A stretch of DNA of 64,000 nucleotides from Firmicutes bacterium TM09-10 (GTDB lineage: Bacteria; Bacillota; Clostridia; Lachnospirales; Lachnospiraceae): NCBI GenBank assembly GCA_003481005.1, contig QUKC01000003.1, positions 1 to 64,000 of the forward strand. Reading direction: 5' to 3'. A program made the position numbers and the translations under genes. This document shows positions 7,646 to 16,387 of the stretch, in pieces. The notes under the pieces were generated by a model. The model saw only the letters and a list, made by a program, of their open reading frames with translations. It had not been told where the DNA came from and did no database searches. Each line of letters begins with the position of its first letter. Within the stretch, counting starts at the first letter, position 1.

Positions 7646-9354
7646 TCTGCACTGTATCCTTTCCCTTTCATCTGTACTTTTCCGGGTATCCGTACCGTAA
7701 CCTTAACATTGCCAGCCTCCTCATTCTCCAGAAACAGCAAATCCTCCCTGTCATACATGATTGAGAGAATCTCCTTTGTATAAATCAGCCCTATTCCCCT
7801 GTTGTGGTTCTCCTTCTTTCCTGCATCCTCATTAATCCGCTCCAGTATTTCCTGTCTAAAGTGATTTCCGGAATTCTGAATTTCAATTTTCAGTACAGAT
7901 ATACCGTCAAATTTTTCCAACGAACATCGCAGAAAAATTGTGGTAAAGGTGTCGATGGATACTGCATGCTTAAATATATTTTCCATAAACGTATGCAGAA
8001 GCATCTGCGGTATTTCCCATTTTTCCAGCATTTCCGGCACTTCCATATAAAAGTAAAAGCAGTCTTTATACAGAATTCGCTGCATTTCCAGATAATCCTC
8101 TATATTGGCAATTTCCTCTTTCAGACTGACGGTATGAAGTCCCACCCGGAACATGTACCGTATATTTCGGGAAAAGGCCTGAATAAATTCATGAATCTCA
8201 TCGTTTTCATTTTCATAAGCCATACTGTTAATTGTAGATAGCGCATTCAAAAAAAAATGAGGTTTTAACTGCATATGCATATATTTCAGTTCTGATTCTT
8301 TTACACGAATCACATTCTCATATTCCTGGAGCTTCAGTTCCATTATCGTATCAAGCATAGTAACATAGGTTTCTCTGAGACCGGCCATTTCCGTATTTTT
8401 GCAGGAGTATTCCGGGCGGATTGTCAAATCCCCCATACGGATTTTTCCGGAAGTATCTGCCAGTACATTTATAGGTTTTATAACCTCATCATTCATAAAT
8501 CTCATAAGCCAGAATATAAATATCAGAGAGATCAGCAGCATCACCAACACAATAAAAAAGTATGGCGAATCCCTCAGCGCGTCAGATTGCCGGACTACGG
8601 CTACTACATAACAGGTTCCGTTCATCACTTCCTGCCTGTACCAACGGGGGCGAAAGTATTTTTCTTCCATTTCCGTCTCCAGTCTTTGTCCGCATTTGAC
8701 ATCTGGGTTTGAAGCGCAAATGACATTTCCTTCTGCGTCTGTCACATAGAACTCCAACAGATTTTCCGTATTTTGTCCATCAGAAAGAATTTCTCTTATT
8801 TTCTGTTCGGAAATAATCGCACTGATACAAACTCCGCCATAGTAATAGCATTTAATCAGGTAAACTTTCTCTCCCATCTGCGCTGAAATCCATCCTGTAT
8901 TTTTTTTCTTTAATCCGGCAATACCGGACAGATAATTTTGAATGGGTTCCAGATCATCATAAAGAATATTATTGCTCCTGGCCATAATAAATTTTTCGTA
9001 TTCTGCATCAAAAACCACATATGCGTCTGCCTCCATTGTTGATGAAAGCTTCTTATTTAACAATTCTGACAGTGCATAACTAGCATGCCATCTTTGCAGG
9101 TCGGATTTGTTTTTCAGCAACATCAGAGTAGAATTGCTTAGCAAAATATCTTCCAGATCATTGTCGATTTTCTCTAATGCTCCTTCCATATTTCGGCTAT
9201 ACATACTTAAAATATAATCCACGGACTCCTTCTCCCTTTGCCGGAATTCGAGTGCGCTGAACTTTCCGAAAATTCCCACAATCAATATCTGAATAACCAG
9301 CAATGAAAAAAAGGAGATCAGAATCAATCGGGTCAGGCGGATTCTTCCCATCAT
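7642..9354 (-). CDS. yesM: Sensor histidine kinase, YesM/LytS-like
   Basis: A 570-residue membrane sensor. One membrane helix lies near the N-terminus, an extracellular sensing region runs to about residue 270, a second helix follows and then a HAMP domain (KPINVLAD). The phosphoacceptor region is LKPHFFLNAL, the hallmark of His_kinase family kinases, and the ATPase domain ends with NRGIGLIYTKEIL. The start ATGA overlaps the stop of citC, and the gene overlaps the regulator gene by 4 bases at the other end. The kinase is therefore translated directly behind the citrate lyase operon, which is unusual. Confidence 0.92.
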   Translation of the reverse strand: MMGRIRLTRLILISFFSLLVIQILIVGIFGKFSALEFRQREKESVDYILSMYSRNMEGALEKIDNDLEDILLSNSTLMLLKNKSDLQRWHASYALSELLNKKLSSTMEADAYVVFDAEYEKFIMARSNNILYDDLEPIQNYLSGIAGLKKKNTGWISAQMGEKVYLIKCYYYGGVCISAIISEQKIREILSDGQNTENLLEFYVTDAEGNVICASNPDVKCGQRLETEMEEKYFRPRWYRQEVMNGTCYVVAVVRQSDALRDSPYFFIVLVMLLISLIFIFWLMRFMNDEVIKPINVLADTSGKIRMGDLTIRPEYSCKNTEMAGLRETYVTMLDTIMELKLQEYENVIRVKESELKYMHMQLKPHFFLNALSTINSMAYENENDEIHEFIQAFSRNIRYMFRVGLHTVSLKEEIANIEDYLEMQRILYKDCFYFYMEVPEMLEKWEIPQMLLHTFMENIFKHAVSIDTFTTIFLRCSLEKFDGISVLKIEIQNSGNHFRQEILERINEDAGKKENHNRGIGLIYTKEILSIMYDREDLLFLENEEAGNVKVTVRIPGKVQMKGKGYSAE

Positions 9355-10442
9355 AGTCTCACAGCCTCCCCCATCTTTTCCTTCAGATACCGGTATACCT
9401 TCTCCGGAACCATTTTCTTCACTCCCTCCACATCTCCCTGCGCAATCCGTTTTCTTACCTCCGAAGCGCTGACCGGCCTGCCGTTTAAGGCTTTTCTCTT
9501 TGTTTCCACCACACGAATGCCGTATCCCGGAAGGATCCGCTTCATTTCCTCATTATAAGCTCTGGTAATCCTGCAGAATGGTTCTGTACCTACAAACCGG
9601 ACCGCAATCCCGAGACGGGGCGCAATGCGGGCTCCGAACAGCTCCAGATCCAGTCTGCAGTTTGCCGATTCTCCCTGCGCTCTGTCCTTGAAAAAATACG
9701 TAGGAAAGGTGGCTGCCGATATCATATATCCCGAAGTCTCATGCAGAATGAGTCTGTCCAGATCTTCTGTTCCCCTCTGCAGCATTTCATATCTCTCCCG
9801 GGCCGAAAAAATCCCCCTGTTGTCCGAAAGCAGAAACAGGTGCAGATAATCACACTGCCTCAGGGCTTCCTCCAGCAAATATCTGTGGCCCAACGTAAAG
9901 GGACAGCAGTTGACCGCCACCGAACCGATCCTGGAAAGAGGGGCCGCTTTCTTTCCGGCATCTCCTCCGGCCGCAGGCTGCGGCAGCGCTTCCTTCGGCG
10001 TCTCTTCTTCAAGCTGCTTCAGATAGCTGTCAAACCCTTTTTCCCGGTTTTCCAGAAGAAGGATTCCTTCCGCTGCATAAACCGCATAAAATCCCATATC
10101 CGCAAAGATCTCCAAATTTTCGGGTCTGGTATAGACAAAAACATGCGTCCTTTCCTTTTCGTACAGGTACTGGATCAGTTCGGAGATGATCTGCGCCATA
10201 ATCCCCTGGCCCTGACGGCTTTTCTCCACCGCCACACATTTGATCACATTCGCTTCCACGGAGCCGGTTCCTGTTATCACGCCTCCCTCTTTCAGGCATA
10301 CGGAATATTCGATGCCCTCCTCATAGCGCAGCCCCGCGCCTGCAAGAAATTCCTTCAATTCATCCAGTTCTCTTCCTCTGAAGGGTCTGCCCGCTGTCAG
10401 CATCCGCCCGACCTCCGTTCCGTCTGCTTCCCGTCCCGTCAC
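9351..10442 (-). CDS. citC: [Citrate (pro-3S)-lyase] ligase
   Basis: A 363-residue enzyme that acetylates the thiol of the citrate lyase prosthetic group, using acetate and ATP, to activate the complex. The N-terminal third is a GNAT-like domain (SRQGQGIMAQ). The C-terminal part is a nucleotidyltransferase fold with the CCPFTLGHRYL motif typical of CitC. It is the last gene of the cit block and overlaps citG by 4 bases. In many bacteria citC comes first, so this order differs from the enterobacterial citCDEFXG. Confidence 0.93.
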   Translation of the reverse strand: MTGREADGTEVGRMLTAGRPFRGRELDELKEFLAGAGLRYEEGIEYSVCLKEGGVITGTGSVEANVIKCVAVEKSRQGQGIMAQIISELIQYLYEKERTHVFVYTRPENLEIFADMGFYAVYAAEGILLLENREKGFDSYLKQLEEETPKEALPQPAAGGDAGKKAAPLSRIGSVAVNCCPFTLGHRYLLEEALRQCDYLHLFLLSDNRGIFSARERYEMLQRGTEDLDRLILHETSGYMISAATFPTYFFKDRAQGESANCRLDLELFGARIAPRLGIAVRFVGTEPFCRITRAYNEEMKRILPGYGIRVVETKRKALNGRPVSASEVRKRIAQGDVEGVKKMVPEKVYRYLKEKMGEAVRL

Positions 10443-11314
10443 GGACGGCAGCCGTTAATGATTTTTTCCAGAAAAATGGTTGCGGCAAGCAGATCCGCCG
10501 AACCGCCCGGACTGATATTCTCCGCCGTATATCTTTGATCCATGAGGATCAGCTCCCGCACTCCCTGCTCTCTGTAAACGCCTCCCGCCATAAGAAAACC
10601 TTCCGCGTCCGCCTGCACTCTGCGCAGAGTCTCCGGTCCATGCCTTGCAATAATATTGGAATCCTCCGTTTTGCTCATAAGGGTCAGCAGCGTCTGAAGC
10701 TTCACACTGTTTTGGTCCCATCCTCCGGCGATTCCCTGACGGAATACAGGCAGAGACACCTCCCACAGGCAGGGATAGCCCCGTATGGCCTCTCCTCTTA
10801 TCCCCAGCGTCCCGTATCTCAGAAAATTCTTTTCTCCATGGCTCATTCCACGCTTCCTTCGGAGCTCTCTGATTTCCCTGCCCAGTGATTGTTCCGTCAT
10901 TTCTGTCTGAATATCCCGGAGACGCCTCTTTGTTATGACGCCGTCCCCAGCCAGGCAGCAGCCTGCTGCCGCACTGAACAGGCCCAGGGTGAAAATAGCG
11001 CCCTTATGCGTATTCACGCCTCCCGTACCCCTGTACATGGCCCGCTCGGCCCGCTGTCCCGTTTTTCGTATTTTCACAAAAAGCGTTTCCGGCGAAGCGT
11101 AATGCTCCAGTCCCTGCAGCGCCATTTCCACGAAGAAGGGACGAAGGATTGCGGCGCTGCGTTCGAAGGTACGGACGTTCATGTCCTGATGCGCTCCATT
11201 CGAGTAAAGATCCACCAACCCCGGCTTGGGAGACGTATATACTTCCTCCAGAAGAGCCGTGAAAGCCCGGTTTCCGATCTGAACCGCTTCTTTTTCAGCT
11301 ACGATCTGCTTCAT
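10439..11314 (-). CDS. citG: Triphosphoribosyl-dephospho-CoA synthase
   Basis: A 291-residue enzyme that makes 2'-(5''-triphosphoribosyl)-3'-dephospho-CoA, the precursor of the citrate lyase prosthetic group, from ATP and dephospho-CoA. Family landmarks visible are EVYTSPKPGLVDLYSNGAH, in short TSPKPGLVD, the GGVNTHKGAIF motif and the C-terminal SPGGSADLLAA motif. The length is normal. It overlaps citX and citC by 4 bases each, so translation is coupled. CitG and CitX are separate proteins here, not the fused form seen in some lactic bacteria. Confidence 0.94.
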   Translation of the reverse strand: MKQIVAEKEAVQIGNRAFTALLEEVYTSPKPGLVDLYSNGAHQDMNVRTFERSAAILRPFFVEMALQGLEHYASPETLFVKIRKTGQRAERAMYRGTGGVNTHKGAIFTLGLFSAAAGCCLAGDGVITKRRLRDIQTEMTEQSLGREIRELRRKRGMSHGEKNFLRYGTLGIRGEAIRGYPCLWEVSLPVFRQGIAGGWDQNSVKLQTLLTLMSKTEDSNIIARHGPETLRRVQADAEGFLMAGGVYREQGVRELILMDQRYTAENISPGGSADLLAATIFLEKIINGCRP

Positions 11315-11832
11315 GTCCTGTTTCCTGTCTGCCAGCCCGCAATAATTTCCGTCACCTTATCCTGCAGCTTTCTGATGTCATGCCTCCGGCTTCTCGCGCA
11401 CTCCTTTGCATCACGGCCGCACAGGAGGCAGGTTCTCCTCTCTGCACCGACCGTCTCTCTGCTCACCGCCTCGGGACTGTCCTGAAATACGTCGATGTCC
11501 CACAGCCTTCCCAGAGGATGGCTCTCCTCCAGACGAATGGCGGCCCTTTTTACCGAATATGGATCCTGCTCTTTTGTGAGGCAGACTGCGGCATATCCGG
11601 CAGCTTCCTCCATGAGCACTTTGACGGTCCGCATTCCCTTCTTTTTCCCTGACAGCTCCTCCAACCGTTCCAGCCCTTCGCGGAAAGCCGCATATATCAT
11701 GGGGCCGCTTTTTACCGGTCCCGGAATATTCATCCCCAGGCTAACGATCACGGCTCCGGGGTTCTCCCTGATCATCTTTTCCTGCAGCAGAGCCTTTTTC
11801 TCCCTGAACCGCAGCACTTCCTCAAGGCTCAC
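11311..11832 (-). CDS. citX: Apo-citrate lyase phosphoribosyl-dephospho-CoA transferase
   Basis: A 173-residue enzyme that moves the prosthetic group made by CitG onto the CitD acyl carrier protein. Recognisable regions are SLGMNIPGPVK near residue 33, the HPLGRLWDIDVF core (a CitX signature) and the cysteine-rich CLLCGRDAKECARSR end. It sits between citF and citG with 4-base overlaps on both sides. Size and position both support the call. Confidence 0.93.
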   Translation of the reverse strand: MSLEEVLRFREKKALLQEKMIRENPGAVIVSLGMNIPGPVKSGPMIYAAFREGLERLEELSGKKKGMRTVKVLMEEAAGYAAVCLTKEQDPYSVKRAAIRLEESHPLGRLWDIDVFQDSPEAVSRETVGAERRTCLLCGRDAKECARSRRHDIRKLQDKVTEIIAGWQTGNRT

Positions 11833-13406
11833 TGTCCGTCACCCGTTTCCTCTGAAAATGTAAAGGGTTTGATCTGCCGTACCACATCCATGATCGTCCC
11901 GTCCCGGCTTTCTATGATACCGACGACCCTGTCCAGAAACTGCACCCGTTCCGGCACTCCGCTGATGGCATAGGCCGTATCCCTCAGCTCTTCGATCGAC
12001 GTAAACGGCAGATCCACATCCTTCATCGCTTCTATCAGATCCTGCCGCCGGGGATTGATGGCTATGCCATAATCCGTGATCACCACATCCACACTCTCCC
12101 CCGGTGTGGTGACCGTAGTTACCTCCGTACAGATCGCGGGAATCCGCCCCTGTAAAAGCGGCGTAATGACGATGGCGCACTTCGCTCCTGCCGCCGTGTC
12201 CGGATGGCCTCCCTGCGCCCCTGTGATCATCCCGTCAGAGCCCACAACCACGTTACAGTTGAAATTCACATCCACCTCCAACGCGGCCAGGATCACAAAA
12301 TCCAACTTGTTGACCACAGCGCCCTTGTTGAACGGGTTGGCATATTCCCCCGCGCTGATTCTGAAATGATGAAGATCCTTCACGGATTCCACTGCGTCCA
12401 GATCAAAATCCTGGGTATCAAGAAGGCAGTCAACCTGCCCGTTGATCAGCAGATCACACATCGGCTTGGTAAGTCCTCCCACGCCGAACCGCATACGTAT
12501 GTTCCTCTTCTTCATTTCTCTTGCCAGGGAAATCGTAGATGCGATGGAAGCTCCACCCACGCCGGTCTGATAGGAAAATCCATCCTTAAAGTACGGGGAA
12601 TGAATTACAAACTGCGTACAGTATTCAGCCATCATCAGCTTTCTCTGATCCGTGGTCGGCTTTGCCGCCCCTGTGGCTATCTTCTCCGGATCGCCGATCG
12701 CATCCACCTGCACCACATAATCCACCTGTGTCATACTGATATGGGCCGGAAAATTCGGGAACGGAACCAGGCAGTCCGTGATCGCCACCACCCTGTCCGC
12801 ATGGCGGGCATCCACCATGGCATAGGAAAGCACGCCGCAGTTGCTTTTTCCTCCGATCCCCCGGCAATTCCCGTATTCATCACAAGTAGGCGCTCCGATA
12901 AAGGCAATGTCGATCTGCGTCTCGCCCGTTACTATGGCCCTCACACGGCCTCCGTGGGACCGCATAACGGCAAGTCCCTTAAGCTTTCCGTTCGAGATCG
13001 CTTCTCCGATTTTTCCCCTTACTCCCGATGACTGGATATTGGTGATCGTCCCATCCTCAATATAGGGAACGATCGGATCATGGGCCTTCCCCAGAGAGCT
13101 GGCGCAGATGGTGATATCCCTGATCCCCATCCTGTGGATTTCTTCCATCACCATATTTACGATATAATCCCCGTCCCGGAAGTGATGATGGAAGCTGATC
13201 GTCATTCCATCCCGGATCCCGCATTTTACCAGAACGTCATGTATGCTGTTTTCCAGCTTGCTTCCGTTTGAATTGATCACACAGGCTGTTTTCGGCCCGT
13301 GTACCCTGAATTCCCTTCCGTCAAAATGATCGTTTCCCTGAAAAACCTCTTTTCCCGTCAGCTTCAGTATTTCTTCCGGAATCTCTCTCCCAACTGCGTT
13401 TATCAT
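11829..13406 (-). CDS. citF: Citrate lyase alpha subunit (citrate:acetyl-ACP transferase)
   Basis: A 525-residue subunit of the family-I CoA-transferase-like type. It exchanges the acetyl group on CitD for citrate, forming citryl-ACP. Typical regions visible are CGIRDGMTISFHHHFRDGD (core SFHHHFRDGD), FIGAPTCDEYGN, GVGGASIASTIS and the GGHPDTAAGAKC stretch. Length matches the family (about 500-525). It overlaps citE and citX by 4 bases. No citrate carrier gene of the CitS/CitM type is seen next to the operon. Confidence 0.96.
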   Translation of the reverse strand: MINAVGREIPEEILKLTGKEVFQGNDHFDGREFRVHGPKTACVINSNGSKLENSIHDVLVKCGIRDGMTISFHHHFRDGDYIVNMVMEEIHRMGIRDITICASSLGKAHDPIVPYIEDGTITNIQSSGVRGKIGEAISNGKLKGLAVMRSHGGRVRAIVTGETQIDIAFIGAPTCDEYGNCRGIGGKSNCGVLSYAMVDARHADRVVAITDCLVPFPNFPAHISMTQVDYVVQVDAIGDPEKIATGAAKPTTDQRKLMMAEYCTQFVIHSPYFKDGFSYQTGVGGASIASTISLAREMKKRNIRMRFGVGGLTKPMCDLLINGQVDCLLDTQDFDLDAVESVKDLHHFRISAGEYANPFNKGAVVNKLDFVILAALEVDVNFNCNVVVGSDGMITGAQGGHPDTAAGAKCAIVITPLLQGRIPAICTEVTTVTTPGESVDVVITDYGIAINPRRQDLIEAMKDVDLPFTSIEELRDTAYAISGVPERVQFLDRVVGIIESRDGTIMDVVRQIKPFTFSEETGDGQ

Positions 13407-14308
13407 GATTTCTTCTCCCTGTATACCCCGGACGCCTCTGCCAGTGCGAGGGTCCTTTTTGCCCCGTCGTAGAACGCGATGTCAATCATCTTCCCGTCCA
13501 CGGTGAAAACGCCTGTTCCCTGCGCCTTCTTTTCATCGATTTCCCTGACTACCTTCTCCGCGAAAATAACATCCTGCTCAGACGGCGTGTAAATCTCATG
13601 CACAATGTCGATCTGCCTGGGATTGATGATGGATTTCCCATCAAAGCCCATCAAATGGATGGTTTCCACATCCCGGCGGAATCCCTCCATGTCGTTCAGA
13701 TCCGTATATACGGTATCGAAGCACTGTACGCCCGCCGCCCTGGCCGCAATTACAAGATTCTGGCGGGCTCCCATCAATTCGATTCCGGTTCCCGAGATAT
13801 GGGTCTGCAGATCCTTGGTATAATCTCCCCCTGACAGGGCGATTCCAAAAAGCCTCTCCGAGGCCTCGCAGATATCAAGAGCCTTCATGACCCCTCTTGC
13901 GGATTCGATCGCCGCCATAATCAGCACGCTTTTTTCCGGACGCGTGAATTCTCTCTCCGCGAAATCCAGGGCATTCTCCACCAGCTTCACGTCCCTTGCG
14001 CTCTCTGTCTTGGGAATACGAATGGCATCGCAGCCTCCGGCGACGGCACAGCGGATATCCTCTCTCCAGTAAGGGGTATCCAGCGCATTGATCCTTACCA
14101 CCCGCTCCACTCCCCGGTAATCGATCTCCCGCAGGGCATGAAACAGGGAAAATCTGGCCGCGTCCTTCTGATTTTCCGCAACGGCATCCTCCAGATCCAG
14201 CATGATCGAATCCGGCTTATAAATATAGGGATCTCTGATCAACGCGGGCCTCTGCGCATTTAAAAACATCATTGTTCTTCTCAGACGCTTTTTACCGGTA
14301 TTCATCAC
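13403..14308 (-). CDS. citE: Citrate lyase beta subunit (citryl-ACP lyase)
   Basis: A 301-residue HpcH/HpaI-aldolase-family lyase that cleaves citryl-ACP to oxaloacetate and acetyl-ACP. The family motifs SIMLDLEDAV near the N-terminus, IRIPKTESARDV, and FGIALSGGDYTKDL are visible, the latter holding metal-site residues. It overlaps citD and citF by 4 bases. The product works as a complex with CitF and CitD for fermentation of citrate or reversed citrate synthesis from acetate. Confidence 0.96.
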   Translation of the reverse strand: MMNTGKKRLRRTMMFLNAQRPALIRDPYIYKPDSIMLDLEDAVAENQKDAARFSLFHALREIDYRGVERVVRINALDTPYWREDIRCAVAGGCDAIRIPKTESARDVKLVENALDFAEREFTRPEKSVLIMAAIESARGVMKALDICEASERLFGIALSGGDYTKDLQTHISGTGIELMGARQNLVIAARAAGVQCFDTVYTDLNDMEGFRRDVETIHLMGFDGKSIINPRQIDIVHEIYTPSEQDVIFAEKVVREIDEKKAQGTGVFTVDGKMIDIAFYDGAKRTLALAEASGVYREKKS

Positions 14309-14604
14309 CGTATCCTCCTTCCCCAGGGCAGAAGCTCTGTCTCTCCCACCGAACGGTAAACGGCCCCTTCGACGCGGGCTTTGATGGTACAGTCCAATGC
14401 TCCCTTGTCCACGATCGTAATTCTCACATCCTCCACGCCCAGACGTTCTAGCGTCTCATAAACCACTTTCCGTATCCGGTTGCCGAACTGATGGATCACC
14501 GCGCTCTTAAGCGTCAGCGAGATCCCGCCGTCTCCTTCCTCCACTGTCACCTGACAGTCGCTGGATTCCAATGTTCCTGCCATTGCAGGTCTGGTAATTT
14601 TCAT
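14305..14604 (-). CDS. citD: Citrate lyase acyl carrier protein (gamma subunit)
   Basis: A 99-residue acyl carrier subunit, the usual length. The AGTLESSD motif near the N-terminus puts the prosthetic-group serine at Ser14, as in enterobacterial CitD, and DKGALDC follows in the C-terminal half. It is the first gene of the cit operon. A GGGAGGA ribosome site sits 6 bases ahead of the ATG. About 120 bases without a gene precede it and should hold the operon promoter; no clear operator is visible there. Confidence 0.95.
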   Translation of the reverse strand: MKITRPAMAGTLESSDCQVTVEEGDGGISLTLKSAVIHQFGNRIRKVVYETLERLGVEDVRITIVDKGALDCTIKARVEGAVYRSVGETELLPWGRRIR

Positions 14605-14730
14605 CTGCTCTTCCTCCCTGTAGAGTTATATGATTTACATTACCCGGCCAAGCCTTCCTGAAGCCTCCGCCGTAATATCACAACGTACATACGATTATCT
14701 TAAAAGGAACTGCCTTTTTATGTCCAATGC

Positions 14731-14781
14731 AAAAAAAACATCAGGGTATAAGCAAAAGGTATACCCTATGCTTTCCTGATG
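14731..14781 (-). terminator. Intrinsic terminator after the AEC remnant
   Basis: The arms CATCAGG (14739-14745) and CCTGATG (14775-14781) enclose a second stem, TATA-CCC type, and are followed on the minus strand by eight T (14738-14731). Together with the flanking TGTCCAATG it is nearly identical to the terminator at 15344-15394: 28 of 30 bases match between 14721-14750 and 15344-15373. Confidence 0.7.
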
Positions 14782-14785
14782 CTTT

Positions 14786-15330
14786 TCCAGACCGATCTAA
14801 CATAATCCACAAAATTTCAACAGTGTAATCCGCAAAAACAATGTGAACTGGCAGACCACATTGCTTGCGGCAACTCCCAGCCCTGCCCCTTTTATCAAAA
14901 GCGCGATAGCACTGCCAGGCACCAGCGGATTTTGCTATTCCGATTAACAGATGCAACGCAGAAAGCTTCTCGCTTTCCCGGAACACTTCAAAGAGCAGAA
15001 CCGCCAGAATATTAAACATCGGCACCACAAAGGCTGCCATCACCGAAATCAGACTTAAATTTTCATCAGGATACATATTCTCCGCAACGGACAGTCCGAA
15101 CAGCACGTAATTGCTCCGGCAGACCATCTGAATCAGCGTTGGCGTGTCCCTTCTGTCTCTCACAAAATAGCGCACCACGACCCAGTCCAGCACATAAATA
15201 ATCAAAACAGAAATAACCCCATACAAAAGCATTTCCGTTTGGAACACGCCGTCAAAATCCGACCGATAAATTTCCTGAAACAGCTTTATCGGTAAAAACA
15301 CCCAAAACACCAACCTGTTAAATCCTAAAA
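14786..15330 (-). pseudogene. Remnant of an AEC-family (auxin efflux carrier/malate permease-like) transporter
   Basis: The frame reads FNRLVFWVFLP and further membrane segments typical of AEC carriers from about residue 40 of the family onward. The first third is missing; the only Met available lies inside the upstream terminator. Near 14,935 the frame is lost: shifting by one base restores NPLVPGSAIALLIKGAG, which matches the conserved NPLV-G segment of AEC proteins, so an indel in an A-run has occurred. The 3' end is also cut short. A carrier of organic acids here would have suited the cit operon, but this copy should be dead. Confidence 0.75.
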
Positions 15331-15353
15331 ACGGTTCTGCTCCTGTCCAATGT

Positions 15354-15394
15354 AAAAAAAGCATCAGGGTATAACCCGCAGGCATGCCCTGATG
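15354..15394 (-). terminator. Intrinsic terminator after the LysR gene
   Basis: CATCAGGG (15362-15369) pairs with CCCTGATG (15387-15394), followed on the minus strand by seven T (15360-15354). It lies 25 bases after the LysR stop and is the sister of the terminator at 14731-14781. Confidence 0.75.
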
Positions 15395-15418
15395 TTTGTT
15401 AAATTATCTTCTCTTCGT

Positions 15419-16348
15419 TTATGTCGTTATACGCTGGTAATTCTCCTTCATCGTCTGCCGAACGACAGACATACAGAAGCGTTCCTCCGGCGTAAAGCTC
15501 CTGTTCTTCAGATAAAGAATACAGCTGTTGGTTCTTTGAACCGTCTTTCCCACGCAGTAAAACCGAACCCTGCTTTTTTCCGTTATATATGGGAAAAATG
15601 CTTCCGAAACAAAGCAGCAGGCCATCTGGTTCTCTGCCACCTGAATGGCCATCACCGAATTGGAGGTTGTCATTCCGGAAGCCGACTTCATCCCGTACTC
15701 CTCATATACCCGATCGATCTGCTTTCTTATGGCTGTGGTTTCTTCCTGTAGGATGAAATTCAGCTCCGGAAGCCTGGAAAGATCCAGCCAGGGATATCTG
15801 CACCCCTCCTTTTTCAACGCATACGGCCTTAAATCCAGACACACAGGAGCCATCAGAAGCAGATATTCCTCACAAATCTTTTCACAGGAAATATCCTCTT
15901 CGAAAGCGGCCGAATCAGGCCCGACCGCGAAGCTGTACTGATGCTTTCTCAGACCGTCAATAATATTCTCCGCCCGGATGTTCGCAAAGGTCAGCCTGCA
16001 GTCCGGATACTTTCCGGCGAAAGCGGTCTGCATGTCTGGAATTGACATATAGACGGTATTCAATGTAGTGCCTATCGAAATGTTTCTTCTGCCGCTGCAG
16101 AGCCGCTTCAGCTCCCGTTCCATCTCCTCCTTCGCCCTCATTATCTCCCGTGCGTATTTCACATAGATCACCCCGGCATCCGTTAAACGGATTCCTTCAC
16201 CGCTTCTTTCAAACAATGCCAATCCCAGCTCCCGCTCCAGCTTGCTGATATAGCGGCTCAGTGCCGGTTGGCTGATATAAAGAATTTCGGCCGCTCTGGA
16301 AATGCTTTTGCACTCTGCTGCCGTCAGTACATACATAATGTCTTTCAT
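15419..16348 (-). CDS. LysR-family transcriptional regulator
   Basis: A 309-residue regulator. The N-terminal winged helix-turn-helix is clear (SISRAAEILYISQPALSRYISKLE region, core QPALSRYISKLE), followed by the periplasmic-binding-like effector domain. It lies upstream of the citrate lyase operon on the same strand, separated by the dead AEC gene. LysR proteins often control citrate or organic acid genes, so this is the best local candidate for regulating cit, but no operator could be read. The SD before the start is a GGGGGGA run. Confidence 0.9.
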   Translation of the reverse strand: MKDIMYVLTAAECKSISRAAEILYISQPALSRYISKLERELGLALFERSGEGIRLTDAGVIYVKYAREIMRAKEEMERELKRLCSGRRNISIGTTLNTVYMSIPDMQTAFAGKYPDCRLTFANIRAENIIDGLRKHQYSFAVGPDSAAFEEDISCEKICEEYLLLMAPVCLDLRPYALKKEGCRYPWLDLSRLPELNFILQEETTAIRKQIDRVYEEYGMKSASGMTTSNSVMAIQVAENQMACCFVSEAFFPYITEKSRVRFYCVGKTVQRTNSCILYLKNRSFTPEERFCMSVVRQTMKENYQRITT

Positions 16349-16387
16349 GATGATCCCCCCTCTCCCTGTTTTGGCGTTGGTGTCAGC

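Noticed and set aside
14741..15385. A 214-codon AEC protein starting at 15385
   Set aside because: Its Met lies inside the LysR terminator, the first third of the family is absent and the frame is shifted near 14,935; treated as a remnant.
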